This document shows positions 14,920 to 24,052 of a DNA stretch of 64,000 nucleotides, piece by piece. A program made the translations under genes and the position numbers. This DNA comes from Methylocystis hirsuta (GTDB lineage Bacteria > Pseudomonadota > Alphaproteobacteria > Rhizobiales > Beijerinckiaceae): assembly GCF_003722355.1 (NCBI RefSeq), contig NZ_QWDD01000001.1, positions 1,550,001-1,614,000 of the forward strand, read 5' to 3'. Each line of letters starts with the position of its first letter. The stretch's first letter is position 1. The notes beneath the pieces are model-generated. The model did not search any database. It saw only the letters and a program-made list of their open reading frames with translations, and was not told the DNA's origin.

Positions 14920-17496
14920 TTAGCGCGACTGATTGGTCCGAACGCCGTCGTTCACCAGCACCGAACCGACGCCGTAGTTGAACTTCGCTTCGCCCAGGGT
15001 GCGCAGCTGGAGCGTGACCATTACCGTCTGGCTGCGGGCCGGCAGGCCCGTGTAGGACTGCGGCTGATAGATCTGCGAATAATTGATCGACAGCGTCGTG
15101 CATTCGTCCTGATAGCCGATGCCGCCGCCGAGCGTTGCGACCGAGAACAGGGGCGCCGAGCCGACGAGATTTGAGCCCGTAAGCGTCGTCGCATAATAGA
15201 CGGACGTCGGATTGGTGAGGGAGTTATAGAGATAGCGGCTCATATCGAAGGTGACGGTGCCCGTCAGGAAATAGTTTTTGGTGATGTCGTATTTTCCTGA
15301 CGCGGAGAGTCCTTGGCGACGCACGTCAAAGCCGATCGCCGGCTGTGAGGCGTAATTCGCGTATTGGAGCTGGAGCGAGATCGGATCCAGATTCATTGTC
15401 GCGAACACGTCGACCCGCCGCGCGCGCAAGCTCCCCTTATCGAAGCGGCCCTTGGCGGTGAGGCTGAGAACGGACGAAGGCGCAAACGCGAAGCGCCCGA
15501 CGATGTCCGATGCGCGCGAGTCGAGGCCGGAATCGAGGCCGACATTCGCCGCGTCAGCCTGCGCATAGGAGTTGGCGCCGGCGATCTGGCGCGACTGGCC
15601 GATCATCGCGTTGATGAAGCCGCCATTGGACAGCGACAGGGTGGCCTGGCCGCCATAGTTGAGGCGCGTGCCCGTCTCGAACCGGTCATAGCCGGAGAAT
15701 TTGCTCCATTCGAACAGCGTCGAATCGTCGAAGACGAGGCTTTGCGCGTCGATGTTCACCAGCGAGGGAATCGAAGTCTGATTGGGGCGCGCGACGACCT
15801 GCGCGATCGGTTCGAAGACGATGTCGCCGATAAAGCTTCTGGCAAGGATCGGGTATCGCCATTCGGCGCCGAAGCCCGGGAGCGCCTGGCCGCGGAAGCG
15901 GTTGTCGGCGCCGTTGAAGAACTGGCCCTGCGCGGCATTGGGGATCGCCGACAGACTTTGGTTATAGATCGGGAACAAGCCTTGCCGGTCGTAATCGAGA
16001 TAGCTTCCGACGAAACGCGCGAACGCGAACGGGGTCCACACGCCGCCGACCGGATCGATGATTTTACGTTTCCAGGCGCCGCTGATCGTCGCGTGCTGGT
16101 AATCGCCGCCGACGCCGCGCAACAGACAGCCGCTCTGCGCCGGGTCGGTCGCCCGCCCGTAAATCTGGCAAACGTTGTACAGGCTATAGATGCGGTCGAG
16201 CGTTCGCGGCTGGATGGACTCGAAGTTCGCGACGTTGGCGGAAGTGCTCGTCACATTGGCGTCGAGTTCAACCTGTCCGCCAACGCCTGCCGTCGCCGCA
16301 GGATCAATGTCGAAGACGCGGTTATAGTCGATCACCGGATGGACGACGGGCTGCTGCGCCTGCACGTCGTTGGGCGACAGCAGCTGGAAATAGTATCCGC
16401 GCATGTCGAAATAGCTGCGCGGTCCTTGGCCGGTCAGATAGATCGTCGACGACGCTTCGCGGAAGAAATAGTTCTGCAGGAGATAATTGTATTGCTGATA
16501 GTCCTGCAGGAAGTAGCGATCGGACAGCGCCGTGATGTCCCAGCCAGCGCGCCAACGGTCGTTGAGCCAGAATTCGCCCATAGACTGGATGGCGCCGCGC
16601 CACTGCTTGCCGCCCGCGCCGAACGGGGCTTGCGCGAAGGCGCCCGTGTCTCCCACATGCGTGCCCTGACCGCGGATCGTATAGCCGCCATTGTCGAAGC
16701 GCTGACGGAATTCGGCCGTGACGAACGGGCCCTGCCGGGAAAAATAAATCGGCGTTACCGTCAGGTCGTAATCCGGCGCAATCGCCCAGAAGTAAGGCAC
16801 GCCCACGCCGGCGCCGAGCTGCTGGCGATAGATGAAAACCGGCGATAGAAAACCGGACTTGCGCTTCACCGACGGGTCTGCCGACGACCAGAACGGCACA
16901 TAGGCGACCGGCACGCCAAGAAGTTCGAAGGACGCATCCTCGTAATAGATCATCTTCTCGACGTTGTCGTGAATGATCCGTTTGGCGCGAACCGACCATG
17001 TGCGCGGCTTGGCGGGATCGTCTCGACAGGCCTCGCAGGCGGTGTAGGTGCCCATTTCGAAGGTCGTCGTCTCACCGGCCCGCTCGGCGCGCGGCGAGGT
17101 GAAATGCGTGTTGTTGACGGTGTCGACCTGCAGGCTGTCGATGAACCCGTTCTTGAAATCGTCCGTGAAGTCGAAACGCTCGGCTCTGGCGATCGAGCCG
17201 TCGGTTTCGGTCAGCGTGGCGTGGCCCTCGGCGAAGACGCGCGACGTGTTGCGGTCATAGGTGACGCGGTCGGCTTCGAGCAGCCGGCCCTTGTAATAGA
17301 TCTGGACGGCGCCGCGCGCCGTGACGGTGTTGCTTTTCTCGTCGTAGACGAGCTCCTTGGCCTCGACGACCATGCGCGCATCGGCGCCCGCGGCCGGCGG
17401 CGCCGCAGCGGCGGAGTGCGTGGCGAAAGCCGCTTCGGCGAGCGCGAGCGTGGCCGCAAGAAGGGATAGGTGCCGGGAGGAGCTGGTGAGCGCCAT
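14920..17496 (-). CDS. lptD: LPS-assembly outer membrane protein LptD
   Basis: An 858-residue beta-barrel that inserts lipopolysaccharide into the outer leaflet. The signal peptide ends near SAAAAPPA. An OstA/LptA-like beta-jellyroll (about 40-200: VVEAKELVYDEKSNTVTARG, RVFAEGHATLTETDG) is followed by the barrel domain up to the C-terminus. Cysteines occur as CEAC in the jellyroll (YTACEACRDD) and singly in the barrel, allowing disulfides. The ATG overlaps the lptG stop as TGATG, so the two are translationally coupled. The usual followers surA-pdxA-rsmA are absent; a DsbA-like gene follows instead. Confidence 0.94.
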   Translation of the reverse strand: MALTSSSRHLSLLAATLALAEAAFATHSAAAAPPAAGADARMVVEAKELVYDEKSNTVTARGAVQIYYKGRLLEADRVTYDRNTSRVFAEGHATLTETDGSIARAERFDFTDDFKNGFIDSLQVDTVNNTHFTSPRAERAGETTTFEMGTYTACEACRDDPAKPRTWSVRAKRIIHDNVEKMIYYEDASFELLGVPVAYVPFWSSADPSVKRKSGFLSPVFIYRQQLGAGVGVPYFWAIAPDYDLTVTPIYFSRQGPFVTAEFRQRFDNGGYTIRGQGTHVGDTGAFAQAPFGAGGKQWRGAIQSMGEFWLNDRWRAGWDITALSDRYFLQDYQQYNYLLQNYFFREASSTIYLTGQGPRSYFDMRGYYFQLLSPNDVQAQQPVVHPVIDYNRVFDIDPAATAGVGGQVELDANVTSTSANVANFESIQPRTLDRIYSLYNVCQIYGRATDPAQSGCLLRGVGGDYQHATISGAWKRKIIDPVGGVWTPFAFARFVGSYLDYDRQGLFPIYNQSLSAIPNAAQGQFFNGADNRFRGQALPGFGAEWRYPILARSFIGDIVFEPIAQVVARPNQTSIPSLVNIDAQSLVFDDSTLFEWSKFSGYDRFETGTRLNYGGQATLSLSNGGFINAMIGQSRQIAGANSYAQADAANVGLDSGLDSRASDIVGRFAFAPSSVLSLTAKGRFDKGSLRARRVDVFATMNLDPISLQLQYANYASQPAIGFDVRRQGLSASGKYDITKNYFLTGTVTFDMSRYLYNSLTNPTSVYYATTLTGSNLVGSAPLFSVATLGGGIGYQDECTTLSINYSQIYQPQSYTGLPARSQTVMVTLQLRTLGEAKFNYGVGSVLVNDGVRTNQSR

Positions 17497-18581
17497 CAGC
17501 CGTCCTCCGAATAGAGCAAAATGACCGTGCCCAACATGCTCCCGACAAGCGCAGGCGACCATGCGGCCACCACAGGGCTGATCATGCCTGCGCCGCCGAG
17601 ATCCGAGAGGACTTTAGTAACGATGTAAAGCACGAAGCCTGCGGCCACGCCACCCGAAAGGGTTCTTGCGACCCCGCCAAATCGAAAGAATCTTAATGAA
17701 AAGGAAGCGGCGACGAGAACCATCGCGACGAGCAGCAGCGGTCGCGCAAGAAGCGTCTGAAACTGCAGCCGATAGCCGGTCGCGTCGAGACCCGCTTCGG
17801 CGGTGCGCGCCGTCATTTCCGGCAGCGACCAGAACGGCGTGCCTTGTGGCGGCGTCGTCGCCGCCGCCACCTGCTCGGGCGTCAGGTCGGTGGCGAGCAT
17901 GTAAGAACCGACGCTGCGCGCCGGCTCTCCGGGCAGGCTGACCTGCGCGTTTTCGAGCACCCAGACTCCGGGCTCGAGTCGCGCGTGACGCGCTTCGACC
18001 CGTTCCAGGAAACCGCCGCGCGCCGCGTAAATGTTGACGCTGACCCCCGCGAGCTCCGAGCCGCCATTCGAGGAGTTCATGGCGTGCATGATGGCGAGGC
18101 CGTCGACGCCGTGCTGGCGCAGCCAGACGCCGTGGTCGATGCGCAAACTGCCGGGCACGCCGAAAAGATCCCACTCCATTTGTTCTGAGCGCTGTTTCAT
18201 CGAAGCCGAGAGCGGGTTGTAAATCGCCACGGACACAACCCCGATGAGCAGGGCGGTGAGCGCCGGCGGCGCAATGAACTGCCAAACCGACATGCCGGCG
18301 GCGCGGGCGACGATCAATTCAAGCTTCCTGGTGAGGTCGACGAAGGTCGCCATCGATCCGAAGAGAACGGCGAAGGGCAGGATCATTTCGGCGGCCGCCG
18401 GAACCCGCATCGCCGTCATCAGCGCGACGGTCGCCGCGCCGGCCTGCGGATTGTCGCTGGCGCGCCGCAGCATCTCGACGAACACCACGACGAACATCAG
18501 GCAGAAAATCGTAAAAAAGATCGCCAGAATCGTGCGCATAAACCGCAGCGCAAAATAGCGCGTGATCGTCGCCCCGATCAT
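17496..18581 (-). CDS. lptG: LPS export ABC transporter permease LptG
   Basis: A 361-residue inner membrane permease of the YjgP/YjgQ family with six predicted membrane helices, three at each end, around a periplasmic beta-rich domain (about 130-265: DHGVWLRQHG, VNIYAARGGFLERVEARHARLE). It works with LptF and the ATPase LptB to extract LPS. The C-terminal block SLRFFRFGGVARTLSGGVAAGF is LptG-like. A neighbouring lptF would normally stand between this gene and pepA, but the 388-bp gap has no such gene, so LptF must be elsewhere or this protein may act alone. Confidence 0.92.
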   Translation of the reverse strand: MIGATITRYFALRFMRTILAIFFTIFCLMFVVVFVEMLRRASDNPQAGAATVALMTAMRVPAAAEMILPFAVLFGSMATFVDLTRKLELIVARAAGMSVWQFIAPPALTALLIGVVSVAIYNPLSASMKQRSEQMEWDLFGVPGSLRIDHGVWLRQHGVDGLAIMHAMNSSNGGSELAGVSVNIYAARGGFLERVEARHARLEPGVWVLENAQVSLPGEPARSVGSYMLATDLTPEQVAAATTPPQGTPFWSLPEMTARTAEAGLDATGYRLQFQTLLARPLLLVAMVLVAASFSLRFFRFGGVARTLSGGVAAGFVLYIVTKVLSDLGGAGMISPVVAAWSPALVGSMLGTVILLYSEDG

Positions 18582-18969
18582 GGCTGCGGCTGTCCTCCTT
18601 TGTGTTTTGGCGCGCCGCCCCAGGCGGGAGCAGTTAAGGCCCTGTTAACGATCGCTAGACGCTCGCATCTTTGCGCGCAAGCGTTGGGCGGCTCCATTGA
18701 GCCGCACCGACATATTCAATTCGCGAGCGTTGCTTTTGCGCCACGTCGGATTTCTGCGTAAAGATCGCGGCGATTCCGCGGCGGGACGATATCTGGAAGG
18801 CTTCAAAATATGACCGGAGCCGCGATTGACCGCCGCCGCCCGCCGGAAGATAGTACGCGCCGCTCCCGTCAAATCGCGCGCCTGGCGCGTCGCCGGCGCT
18901 AACTTTCTCAAAAACCGACGCATTCGCGCCGGAACGGCTTCCGCTTCGGCGGAAAGGCAAGAGGCCCTG
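18582..18969. other. Divergent intergenic region lptG/pepA, no gene seen
   Basis: The 388 bp are GC-rich and without a supported coding frame or repeat-family element. GTTAACGATC near 18645 is the only short AT-rich spot. In many proteobacteria lptF begins here, and I see no remnant of it. The region must contain the promoters of both flanking genes, but I cannot point to clear -35/-10 boxes. Confidence 0.5.
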
Positions 18970-20526
18970 ATGCTCGTCAACGCCAAATATGAACTCCAGC
19001 CATTCGACGCCGCCGAAGCGCTGCTGCGCCAGCCCGAGGACGCCGCGCGCCCGCGAACGCTCGTCGTTTTCGTGGGCCGCGATCTCGCCATGGGCGAGCG
19101 CGCCGCCAGCGTGCTCAAGGATGCGGCCGCGCATCTTTCGCGCGCCGCCGCAGCGGCGAAATTCAAGGGCAAGTCGGGAACGTCGCTCGAAATTCTGGCG
19201 GCGCCCGGCGCGCCCGCCAGCAGAGTGATACTGATGGGCGTCGGCGCCGGGGACGAGACCGGGGGAGAGGGCGGCGAAGCCGCCAAGCCCTTCGAGGACT
19301 TCTTCGCGCTTGGCGGACAAACCGCGGCGAAAATGGGTCCGGGGGCGCGGGCGGTCGTGCTGTTCGACCTGCCGGAAGGGATTTCCGCCGCTCACGACTC
19401 GGTCGGCCAATTTGCGCTCGGCGGCTGGCTGCGCGCCTACAAATTCGACCATTACAAGACAAAGAAGAAGGACGAGGCCGAGCGCGAAGGGCCGATGGAG
19501 GTCGTCGTCGCCCTGGCCGATCCGGACAGCCATAGCGCCGCGATGTCGGATGGCGGCCATTTGGCGGACGCCGTCATGCTCGCAAGAACTCTCGTCAATG
19601 AGCCGGCGAACGTCCTGACTCCGCCCGAATTCGCCCGCCGCGCGTCGGAGCTGATGAAGCTCGGCGTCGAGGTCGAGGTCCTCGACGAAAAGGCGATGTC
19701 CGAACTCGGGATGCGGGCGCTGCTCGGCGTTGGGCAGGGGTCTGAGGCGGGGATCCGGCTCGTCGTGCTGCGTTGGAGCGGCGGCGCCGAGGGCGCGGCG
19801 CCGCTCGCCTTCGTCGGCAAGGGCGTCGTTTTCGACTCCGGCGGCATTTCCATCAAGCCCGCCGCCTCGATGGAGGACATGAAGGGCGACATGGCCGGCG
19901 CCGCCGCCGTGACCGGGGCCATGTACGCGATCGCCGCGCGCAAGGCGAAGGCCAATGTCGTCGGCGTGCTCGGCCTCGTCGAGAACATGCCGGACGGCAA
20001 GGCGCAGCGGCCGGGCGACATCGTCAAATCCATGTCGGGCCAGACGATCGAGATCGTGAACACCGACGCCGAAGGTCGGCTCGTACTCGCCGACGCGCTG
20101 ACATACGTCATCGAGAACCATAAGCCCGCCGCGGTCATCGATCTGGCGACGCTCACCGGCGCCATTCTCGTCGCCCTGGGACAGGAATATGGCGGGTTGT
20201 TCTCGAACAATGACGAGCTTGCCGATCGCCTGACCAAAGCCGGGAACCACATCGGCGAAAAGCTGTGGCGCATGCCGATGGGTCCAGCCTACGACAAGCT
20301 GATCGATTCGAAGTTCGCCGATATGAAGAACACCGGCGGCCGCCATGCCGGCTCGATCACCGCCGCGCATTTCCTGCAGCGTTTCGTCGGCAAAACGCCC
20401 TGGGCGCATCTCGACATCGCCGGCACGGGCATGGGCTCGCCGATGAGCGACACCAACCAGAGCTGGGGCGCCGGCTGGGGCGTGCGGCTGCTCGACCGGC
20501 TGGTGCGCGACTATTACGAGGGGTAG
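18970..20526 (+). CDS. pepA: Leucyl aminopeptidase (cytosol aminopeptidase, M17)
   Basis: A 518-residue peptidase that removes N-terminal residues from peptides using two metal ions. The C-terminal catalytic half has [17 protein letters not shown] (metal-binding Lys and Asp), DMAGAAAV, and the M17 signature [14 protein letters not shown]. The N-terminal macro-like domain covers about residues 1-170. The ATG at 18970 follows AAGAGG and starts family similarity; an in-frame extension upstream is not supported. Length is slightly above the usual 500. holC, its customary neighbour, is 6.5 kb away here. Confidence 0.95.
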   Translation: MLVNAKYELQPFDAAEALLRQPEDAARPRTLVVFVGRDLAMGERAASVLKDAAAHLSRAAAAAKFKGKSGTSLEILAAPGAPASRVILMGVGAGDETGGEGGEAAKPFEDFFALGGQTAAKMGPGARAVVLFDLPEGISAAHDSVGQFALGGWLRAYKFDHYKTKKKDEAEREGPMEVVVALADPDSHSAAMSDGGHLADAVMLARTLVNEPANVLTPPEFARRASELMKLGVEVEVLDEKAMSELGMRALLGVGQGSEAGIRLVVLRWSGGAEGAAPLAFVGKGVVFDSGGISIKPAASMEDMKGDMAGAAAVTGAMYAIAARKAKANVVGVLGLVENMPDGKAQRPGDIVKSMSGQTIEIVNTDAEGRLVLADALTYVIENHKPAAVIDLATLTGAILVALGQEYGGLFSNNDELADRLTKAGNHIGEKLWRMPMGPAYDKLIDSKFADMKNTGGRHAGSITAAHFLQRFVGKTPWAHLDIAGTGMGSPMSDTNQSWGAGWGVRLLDRLVRDYYEG

Positions 20527-20564
20527 CGGCCGGGCTCGCTATCTGGGCTGGTTATGCATGCACA

Positions 20565-20589
20565 GGAGACGGCGATCGTCGCCGTCTCC
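20565..20589. terminator. Hairpin between pepA and the DUF3592-like gene
   Basis: GGAGACGGCGA (20565-20575), loop TCG, then TCGCCGTCTCC (20579-20589) make an 11-bp perfect stem. It sits between two convergent genes, so it can stop transcription in both directions, although no T-run follows. Confidence 0.65.
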
Positions 20590-20614
20590 AGCGGCGACGC
20601 CAAACTAAGCTTAA

Positions 20615-20980
20615 TTACACCCGGGAAACTATAATCATAACAGCCCCTATAATTAGCGATAAGAGGCTGGCTTGTAGATCATAGAGCATGAAATCGTTGG
20701 CGTTTATTGGGTTAATCAATATTTCTACTTTATCATTTACCTTGACGTCTCTGCTATTTTGGCAAAAGCCAAATCCGACATTGCTGACATAGTGCAGCTG
20801 ATCAAAATCGTATTCCACTTTCACCCTGTCCCCAATGAATTCGCCAATTGTCGGCTTGACGTCGACGACTGTCGCCTCCGATCGCCGCCACGCAAAATAT
20901 CGTCGCAGGTTTAGCCCGCTAAAAAGAACGATAACGATGCCCGGTAGAATAAGGACGTGGTGTGGGCCTTCAATTAGCAT
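20615..20980 (-). CDS. Small two-helix membrane protein, DUF3592-like
   Basis: A 121-residue protein with hydrophobic helices at both ends (about 8-22 and 98-118) and a beta-rich middle: EATVVDVKPTIGEFIGDRVKVEYDF, KVNDKVEILINPINANDF. This is the layout of DUF3592 proteins, whose function is unknown. The DNA is clearly richer in A and T than the surroundings, suggesting transfer. It is the first gene of the accessory block behind pepA and is convergent to pepA. No partner gene is recognisable. Confidence 0.6.
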   Translation of the reverse strand: MLIEGPHHVLILPGIVIVLFSGLNLRRYFAWRRSEATVVDVKPTIGEFIGDRVKVEYDFDQLHYVSNVGFGFCQNSRDVKVNDKVEILINPINANDFMLYDLQASLLSLIIGAVMIIVSRV

Positions 20981-21301
20981 CCGTTTCAGCTCACATTGCT
21001 CTTGACCAAGCGACTATTCAGTCCAGTATATTCCGAATAATCCTGCCATCGTCTCGTCGCTTGCACGCAGGTAACCTAACTGGCGTCCTGCAGTTACGTT
21101 TTTCACTTATGAAGCTTAGCTGTTTCGCATACGTCGTCAAGCCGTTCAAATGCCTGAAGGATTTCTAACGTCGTTATAGCTTCTCCATTCTCGCTATAGC
21201 TTCACAATTATATTGTCATTGCCTATTTTTAATTGGAAAAGCTTACCCGCCGCCCAATCTGATGGTCAGTTCAGTTGGTCCTGGACTGAAAGGAACGCAT
21301 C
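20981..21301. other. AT-rich intergenic region with a spaced direct repeat
   Basis: No credible gene. TCGTTATAGCTTC (21171-21183) and TCGCTATAGCTTC (21191-21203) are direct repeats with one mismatch, exactly 20 bp apart, two helical turns, about 100 bp before the DUF4383 gene. That spacing is typical of activator or response-regulator sites, but no regulator is adjacent. Confidence 0.4.
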
Positions 21302-21697
21302 ATGATCGAATCTCGATGGAACGCCGATTTCATCGCGACCATACTCGGCGTCGTATTCGTGGCGGTCGGCCTGCTGGGCTTCGTCCCCAATCCGCTCGTC
21401 TACGACGGCGGCTACTTCCATGTGAATGCCGCCCATAACTTCGTGCACATCATCACCGGAGCGCTTTTGCTGCTCAGCCCCTATTTCGGCGTCCCGGTCC
21501 TCATGATTCGCACAGTGGCCATCCTCTACGCAGCGATCGCCATCCTGGGCTTCATCGCGCCGAACGTCGCCGAGTTCGGCGGGCTGGTCGCGATGAACCG
21601 CGCCGACCACTGGCTGCATGCAGTCCTGGCTGTCGTCCTGCTCGCGATCGGCTTTACGAAGCCCATGGAACGATCGGTCACCACGGCCCATATGTAA
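21302..21697 (+). CDS. DUF4383-type four-helix membrane protein
   Basis: A 131-residue protein with four membrane helices (about 10-28, 45-62, 67-85 and 103-121). The block NPLVYDGGYFHVNAAHNFVHIITG and the later NRADHWLHAVLAV, with conserved His residues in or near helices 2 and 4, match the DUF4383 family. Family function is unknown. AAAGGAACGCATC precedes the ATG. It is followed by a strong terminator and then a BON-domain gene. Members of this sort are often in stress-related gene groups, but nothing here proves that. Confidence 0.72.
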   Translation: MIESRWNADFIATILGVVFVAVGLLGFVPNPLVYDGGYFHVNAAHNFVHIITGALLLLSPYFGVPVLMIRTVAILYAAIAILGFIAPNVAEFGGLVAMNRADHWLHAVLAVVLLAIGFTKPMERSVTTAHM

Positions 21698-21712
21698 GAG
21701 CTGCAAAGCGCC

Positions 21713-21741
21713 GCGCCGCAGTCTTCGGGCTGCGGCGCTTT
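21713..21741 (+). terminator. Rho-independent terminator after the DUF4383 gene
   Basis: GCGCCGCAG (21713-21721), loop TCTTCGGG, CTGCGGCGC (21730-21738), then TTTA. The 9-bp GC stem with a short T-run lies 16 bp after the stop codon. Confidence 0.8.
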
Positions 21742-21755
21742 AGGCCGAGGCTGCG

Positions 21756-22067
21756 ATGACCGGTATGGACACAGTGGGGCTTCGCGACGCCGTCCGCGAG
21801 GCCCTCGACAAAAGCCCTCTGGCGGACGCCAAGTCGATCTCGGTCGAGATCGTAGAGGGAGAAGTCGTGTTGAAGGGCTCCGTCGCCTCGGCGGCTGAAT
21901 GGATGGAGGCGGAATACGCCGCTTCAACGGCCTCTTCGCCCCTCAAAGTCAAAAACGCCCTGACCATCAGCGTGATTTGGGAGGCGCCGAAAGACGACGT
22001 CTACCAGGCCGGGCTCGAATCTTTTCCGGCAAGCGATCCGCCCTCCTGGACGCCGGGCGAGACGTAG
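21756..22067 (+). CDS. Small BON-domain protein with SFPASDPPSW tail
   Basis: A 103-residue protein without signal peptide. Residues 8-75 form a BON domain (LRDAVREALDKSPLADAKSISVEIVEGEVVLKGSVAS is the region, with the usual helix-strand-strand pattern and the GxVxLxGxV core). The C-terminus carries ESFPASDPPSW, a short motif that I recognise from many small alphaproteobacterial stress proteins. BON domains often bind membranes or support other domains. The gene stands between a terminator and the convergent helicase gene and is GC-rich, unlike the helicase. Confidence 0.7.
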   Translation: MTGMDTVGLRDAVREALDKSPLADAKSISVEIVEGEVVLKGSVASAAEWMEAEYAASTASSPLKVKNALTISVIWEAPKDDVYQAGLESFPASDPPSWTPGET

Positions 22068-22099
22068 AGCGGTCAGTCCTATCCTCCGAAGTCACGAGT

Positions 22100-23812
22100 C
22101 TAACCAGAGCTGGGGGGTGTGACTGGACGATTGGAAAAGAGTTCCAGGGTAGCCGGGTTGAATTGCACGCATTCTTGCGCTCGAGTCATTGCGACGTAAA
22201 ACAGCCTTGCTTCTGCCTCTAAGGCTATTGACTTGCCCGTCCTGGAGATTCTCGAAGCTGGAAAATCATCTGCCAAGCGAACATTCCGCCATTGTAGCCC
22301 TTTTGCTTGGTGAGCAGTCGAAAACGCGATGTCCGCTTTCTTGGCCTCGACGGTTTGACCTAAAGCCCACAGAATCTGTTTTTCGCTCCGGGTTTGAACG
22401 AGATTAACGAAGGTCTTGAGGTTTTCATCTTCTCCGCTCTGGACAAACTCAATCACTTCGGACCAATTTTCAAATCCAAACCATTCTGGAACGTCCGTTG
22501 GGCGGCCCGCCTTCAATTCGATCACGCCCTTGATCAGCCTTTCAAGTTCATCTTTTGTGCGGCTGGCGATATGGGGTTTCATTCCTTGATCAATCGCGTT
22601 GATTAATTCGGTGATAACCGTTGCATTTGTACGAGCGAGGATAGCGTCAGGCACGGTCGCTCCAACGCAGCTGATAAGGATCGGGTTGCCGGAAAGACGA
22701 CGTTTTTCCCCAAGGAATTGAAGCACTTTGTTTGCGCTATCGGCAATTTCTTGTCCGAATCGAAACGAGATAGTCAAGGAGCATTCGGGTAGATTGCTCC
22801 CTAATTCTTCCATCGCGTTAACTGCGCCCATCCACTCATATATTTGCTGGTGACGGTCGCCCACGTAAACGACCTGAAGGTGTTGCGCATTTCGTTCCAG
22901 CACTTCTTTGACAACGGGGTTGGTATCCTGCGCTTCATCGAGAAAAATAAAATCCGTTTCGATCACCGGATTCGAAAGAGCCCAAAGCTTAAGGTAGCCG
23001 GAAAATCCAAGTGGCATCGAGTCGTTTTTATCGCACATCTTTTGCCAAACTCGCTTGGCATATTCGAAGGCGCAGAGCCTTATTGGGCCCCAAAATTCTT
23101 CCTTAACGGACCCAAAGCGGCCAAGTCGAGGAACGTGATCGATTTGAATTAGATCGGAATCTGAGTACATGAAATTTCGTAAAGTCTTTTGTACCAGGGC
23201 CGCGAGGCTTCGGGATTTCATCAGATCACTTTGACCAATCCGGACGTCCCTGAAATTTAGAATTTCCGCAAGTTTATTTGCATTCATATGATCTGTAAGT
23301 TTCTGATGAGAATAATCTCGTGACATCGCACGGTAGGCGAGTGCGCTTGTGGTTAGGCAGTTCGTGGTATGTGGGAACGAGCCTGCGGCTTCCGAAGCAG
23401 CCGCTTTGTTAAACGCTAAATATATACCTCGCCTGGGCGTCGACTCGGCCAACAGGCGTAGCGTTGATGTCTTTCCCATTCCGGCAAACGCAGCAATCTT
23501 AAAAGATTCTCCGCTCTGAAAACGTTCAAGGCAGGCGAGCTGTTCGGGCGTTGGCCTGATTGATGGTTTTTGGCGACTCCGTCTTTTATTAATAGTACCA
23601 TTTTGGTGGACGGAATCCGAATGGTTAGTTTCAGAGTCGCCGAAGCCGAGTGAACAAAGTCGCTCGGATACTTTTACTGCGAGCGATTTTGCCCGCGGCA
23701 CCTTCCTGTGAGCGAGCTCCGCCTGAAGCCTTTGCAAGGCGTCAACGCGATCGAACGATTCCGCGAATAAGCGTTCCAATTCTTGGATACTATAAGAAAT
23801 AAACGGTCTCAT
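22100..23812 (-). CDS. Orphan UvrD/FBH1-type superfamily 1 helicase
   Basis: A 570-residue SF1A helicase. An unrecognised N-terminal part (1-85) precedes the Q-motif region RPTPEQLACLERF, Walker A AFAGMGKTSTL near 109, Walker B FIFLDEAQDTNP near 287, a motif III-like VYVGDRHQQIYEW, SFRFG (motif IV), STAHQAKGLQW (motif V) and LFYVAMTRAQE (motif VI). The GDRHQQIYEW wording is close to the F-box helicase FBH1 group and not to UvrD or Rep of repair. Overall base composition is far more AT-rich than the flanking GC-rich genes, a sign of horizontal gain. No nuclease partner is adjacent. Roles in recombination control or phage defence are possible. Confidence 0.82.
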   Translation of the reverse strand: MRPFISYSIQELERLFAESFDRVDALQRLQAELAHRKVPRAKSLAVKVSERLCSLGFGDSETNHSDSVHQNGTINKRRSRQKPSIRPTPEQLACLERFQSGESFKIAAFAGMGKTSTLRLLAESTPRRGIYLAFNKAAASEAAGSFPHTTNCLTTSALAYRAMSRDYSHQKLTDHMNANKLAEILNFRDVRIGQSDLMKSRSLAALVQKTLRNFMYSDSDLIQIDHVPRLGRFGSVKEEFWGPIRLCAFEYAKRVWQKMCDKNDSMPLGFSGYLKLWALSNPVIETDFIFLDEAQDTNPVVKEVLERNAQHLQVVYVGDRHQQIYEWMGAVNAMEELGSNLPECSLTISFRFGQEIADSANKVLQFLGEKRRLSGNPILISCVGATVPDAILARTNATVITELINAIDQGMKPHIASRTKDELERLIKGVIELKAGRPTDVPEWFGFENWSEVIEFVQSGEDENLKTFVNLVQTRSEKQILWALGQTVEAKKADIAFSTAHQAKGLQWRNVRLADDFPASRISRTGKSIALEAEARLFYVAMTRAQECVQFNPATLELFSNRPVTPPSSG

Positions 23813-24052
23813 CGATCGACCTAAGAACGGAACGAGTGAGTTAAACGCGATTTGCTCCGTTCAACAAAGGGTGAATTGTAGACGATAAGCTCGACGGTGA
23901 CAAAATTATTGCACTGATCACGGCATGCCTGAAGAGCACCGTGCCGCGCGGTGCCCTTGATTATCAACGAAAAGACCAGTGTAATCTATTGGCATCAAAA
24001 AACGCATGCTGGCAGAGTCATTCGCTTCATCTGGGACGATATCCCGTTCGCC

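Noticed and set aside
15364..16848. A 494-codon frame antisense to lptD
   Set aside because: Shadow of lptD; Arg-rich product without domain pattern.
18655..20409. A 584-codon frame antisense to pepA
   Set aside because: Shadow of pepA, no motif, covers the divergent promoter region as well.
20962..21168. A 68-codon frame in the AT-rich gap before the DUF4383 gene
   Set aside because: No ribosome site, odd composition, overlaps the start of the minus-strand DUF3592-like gene.
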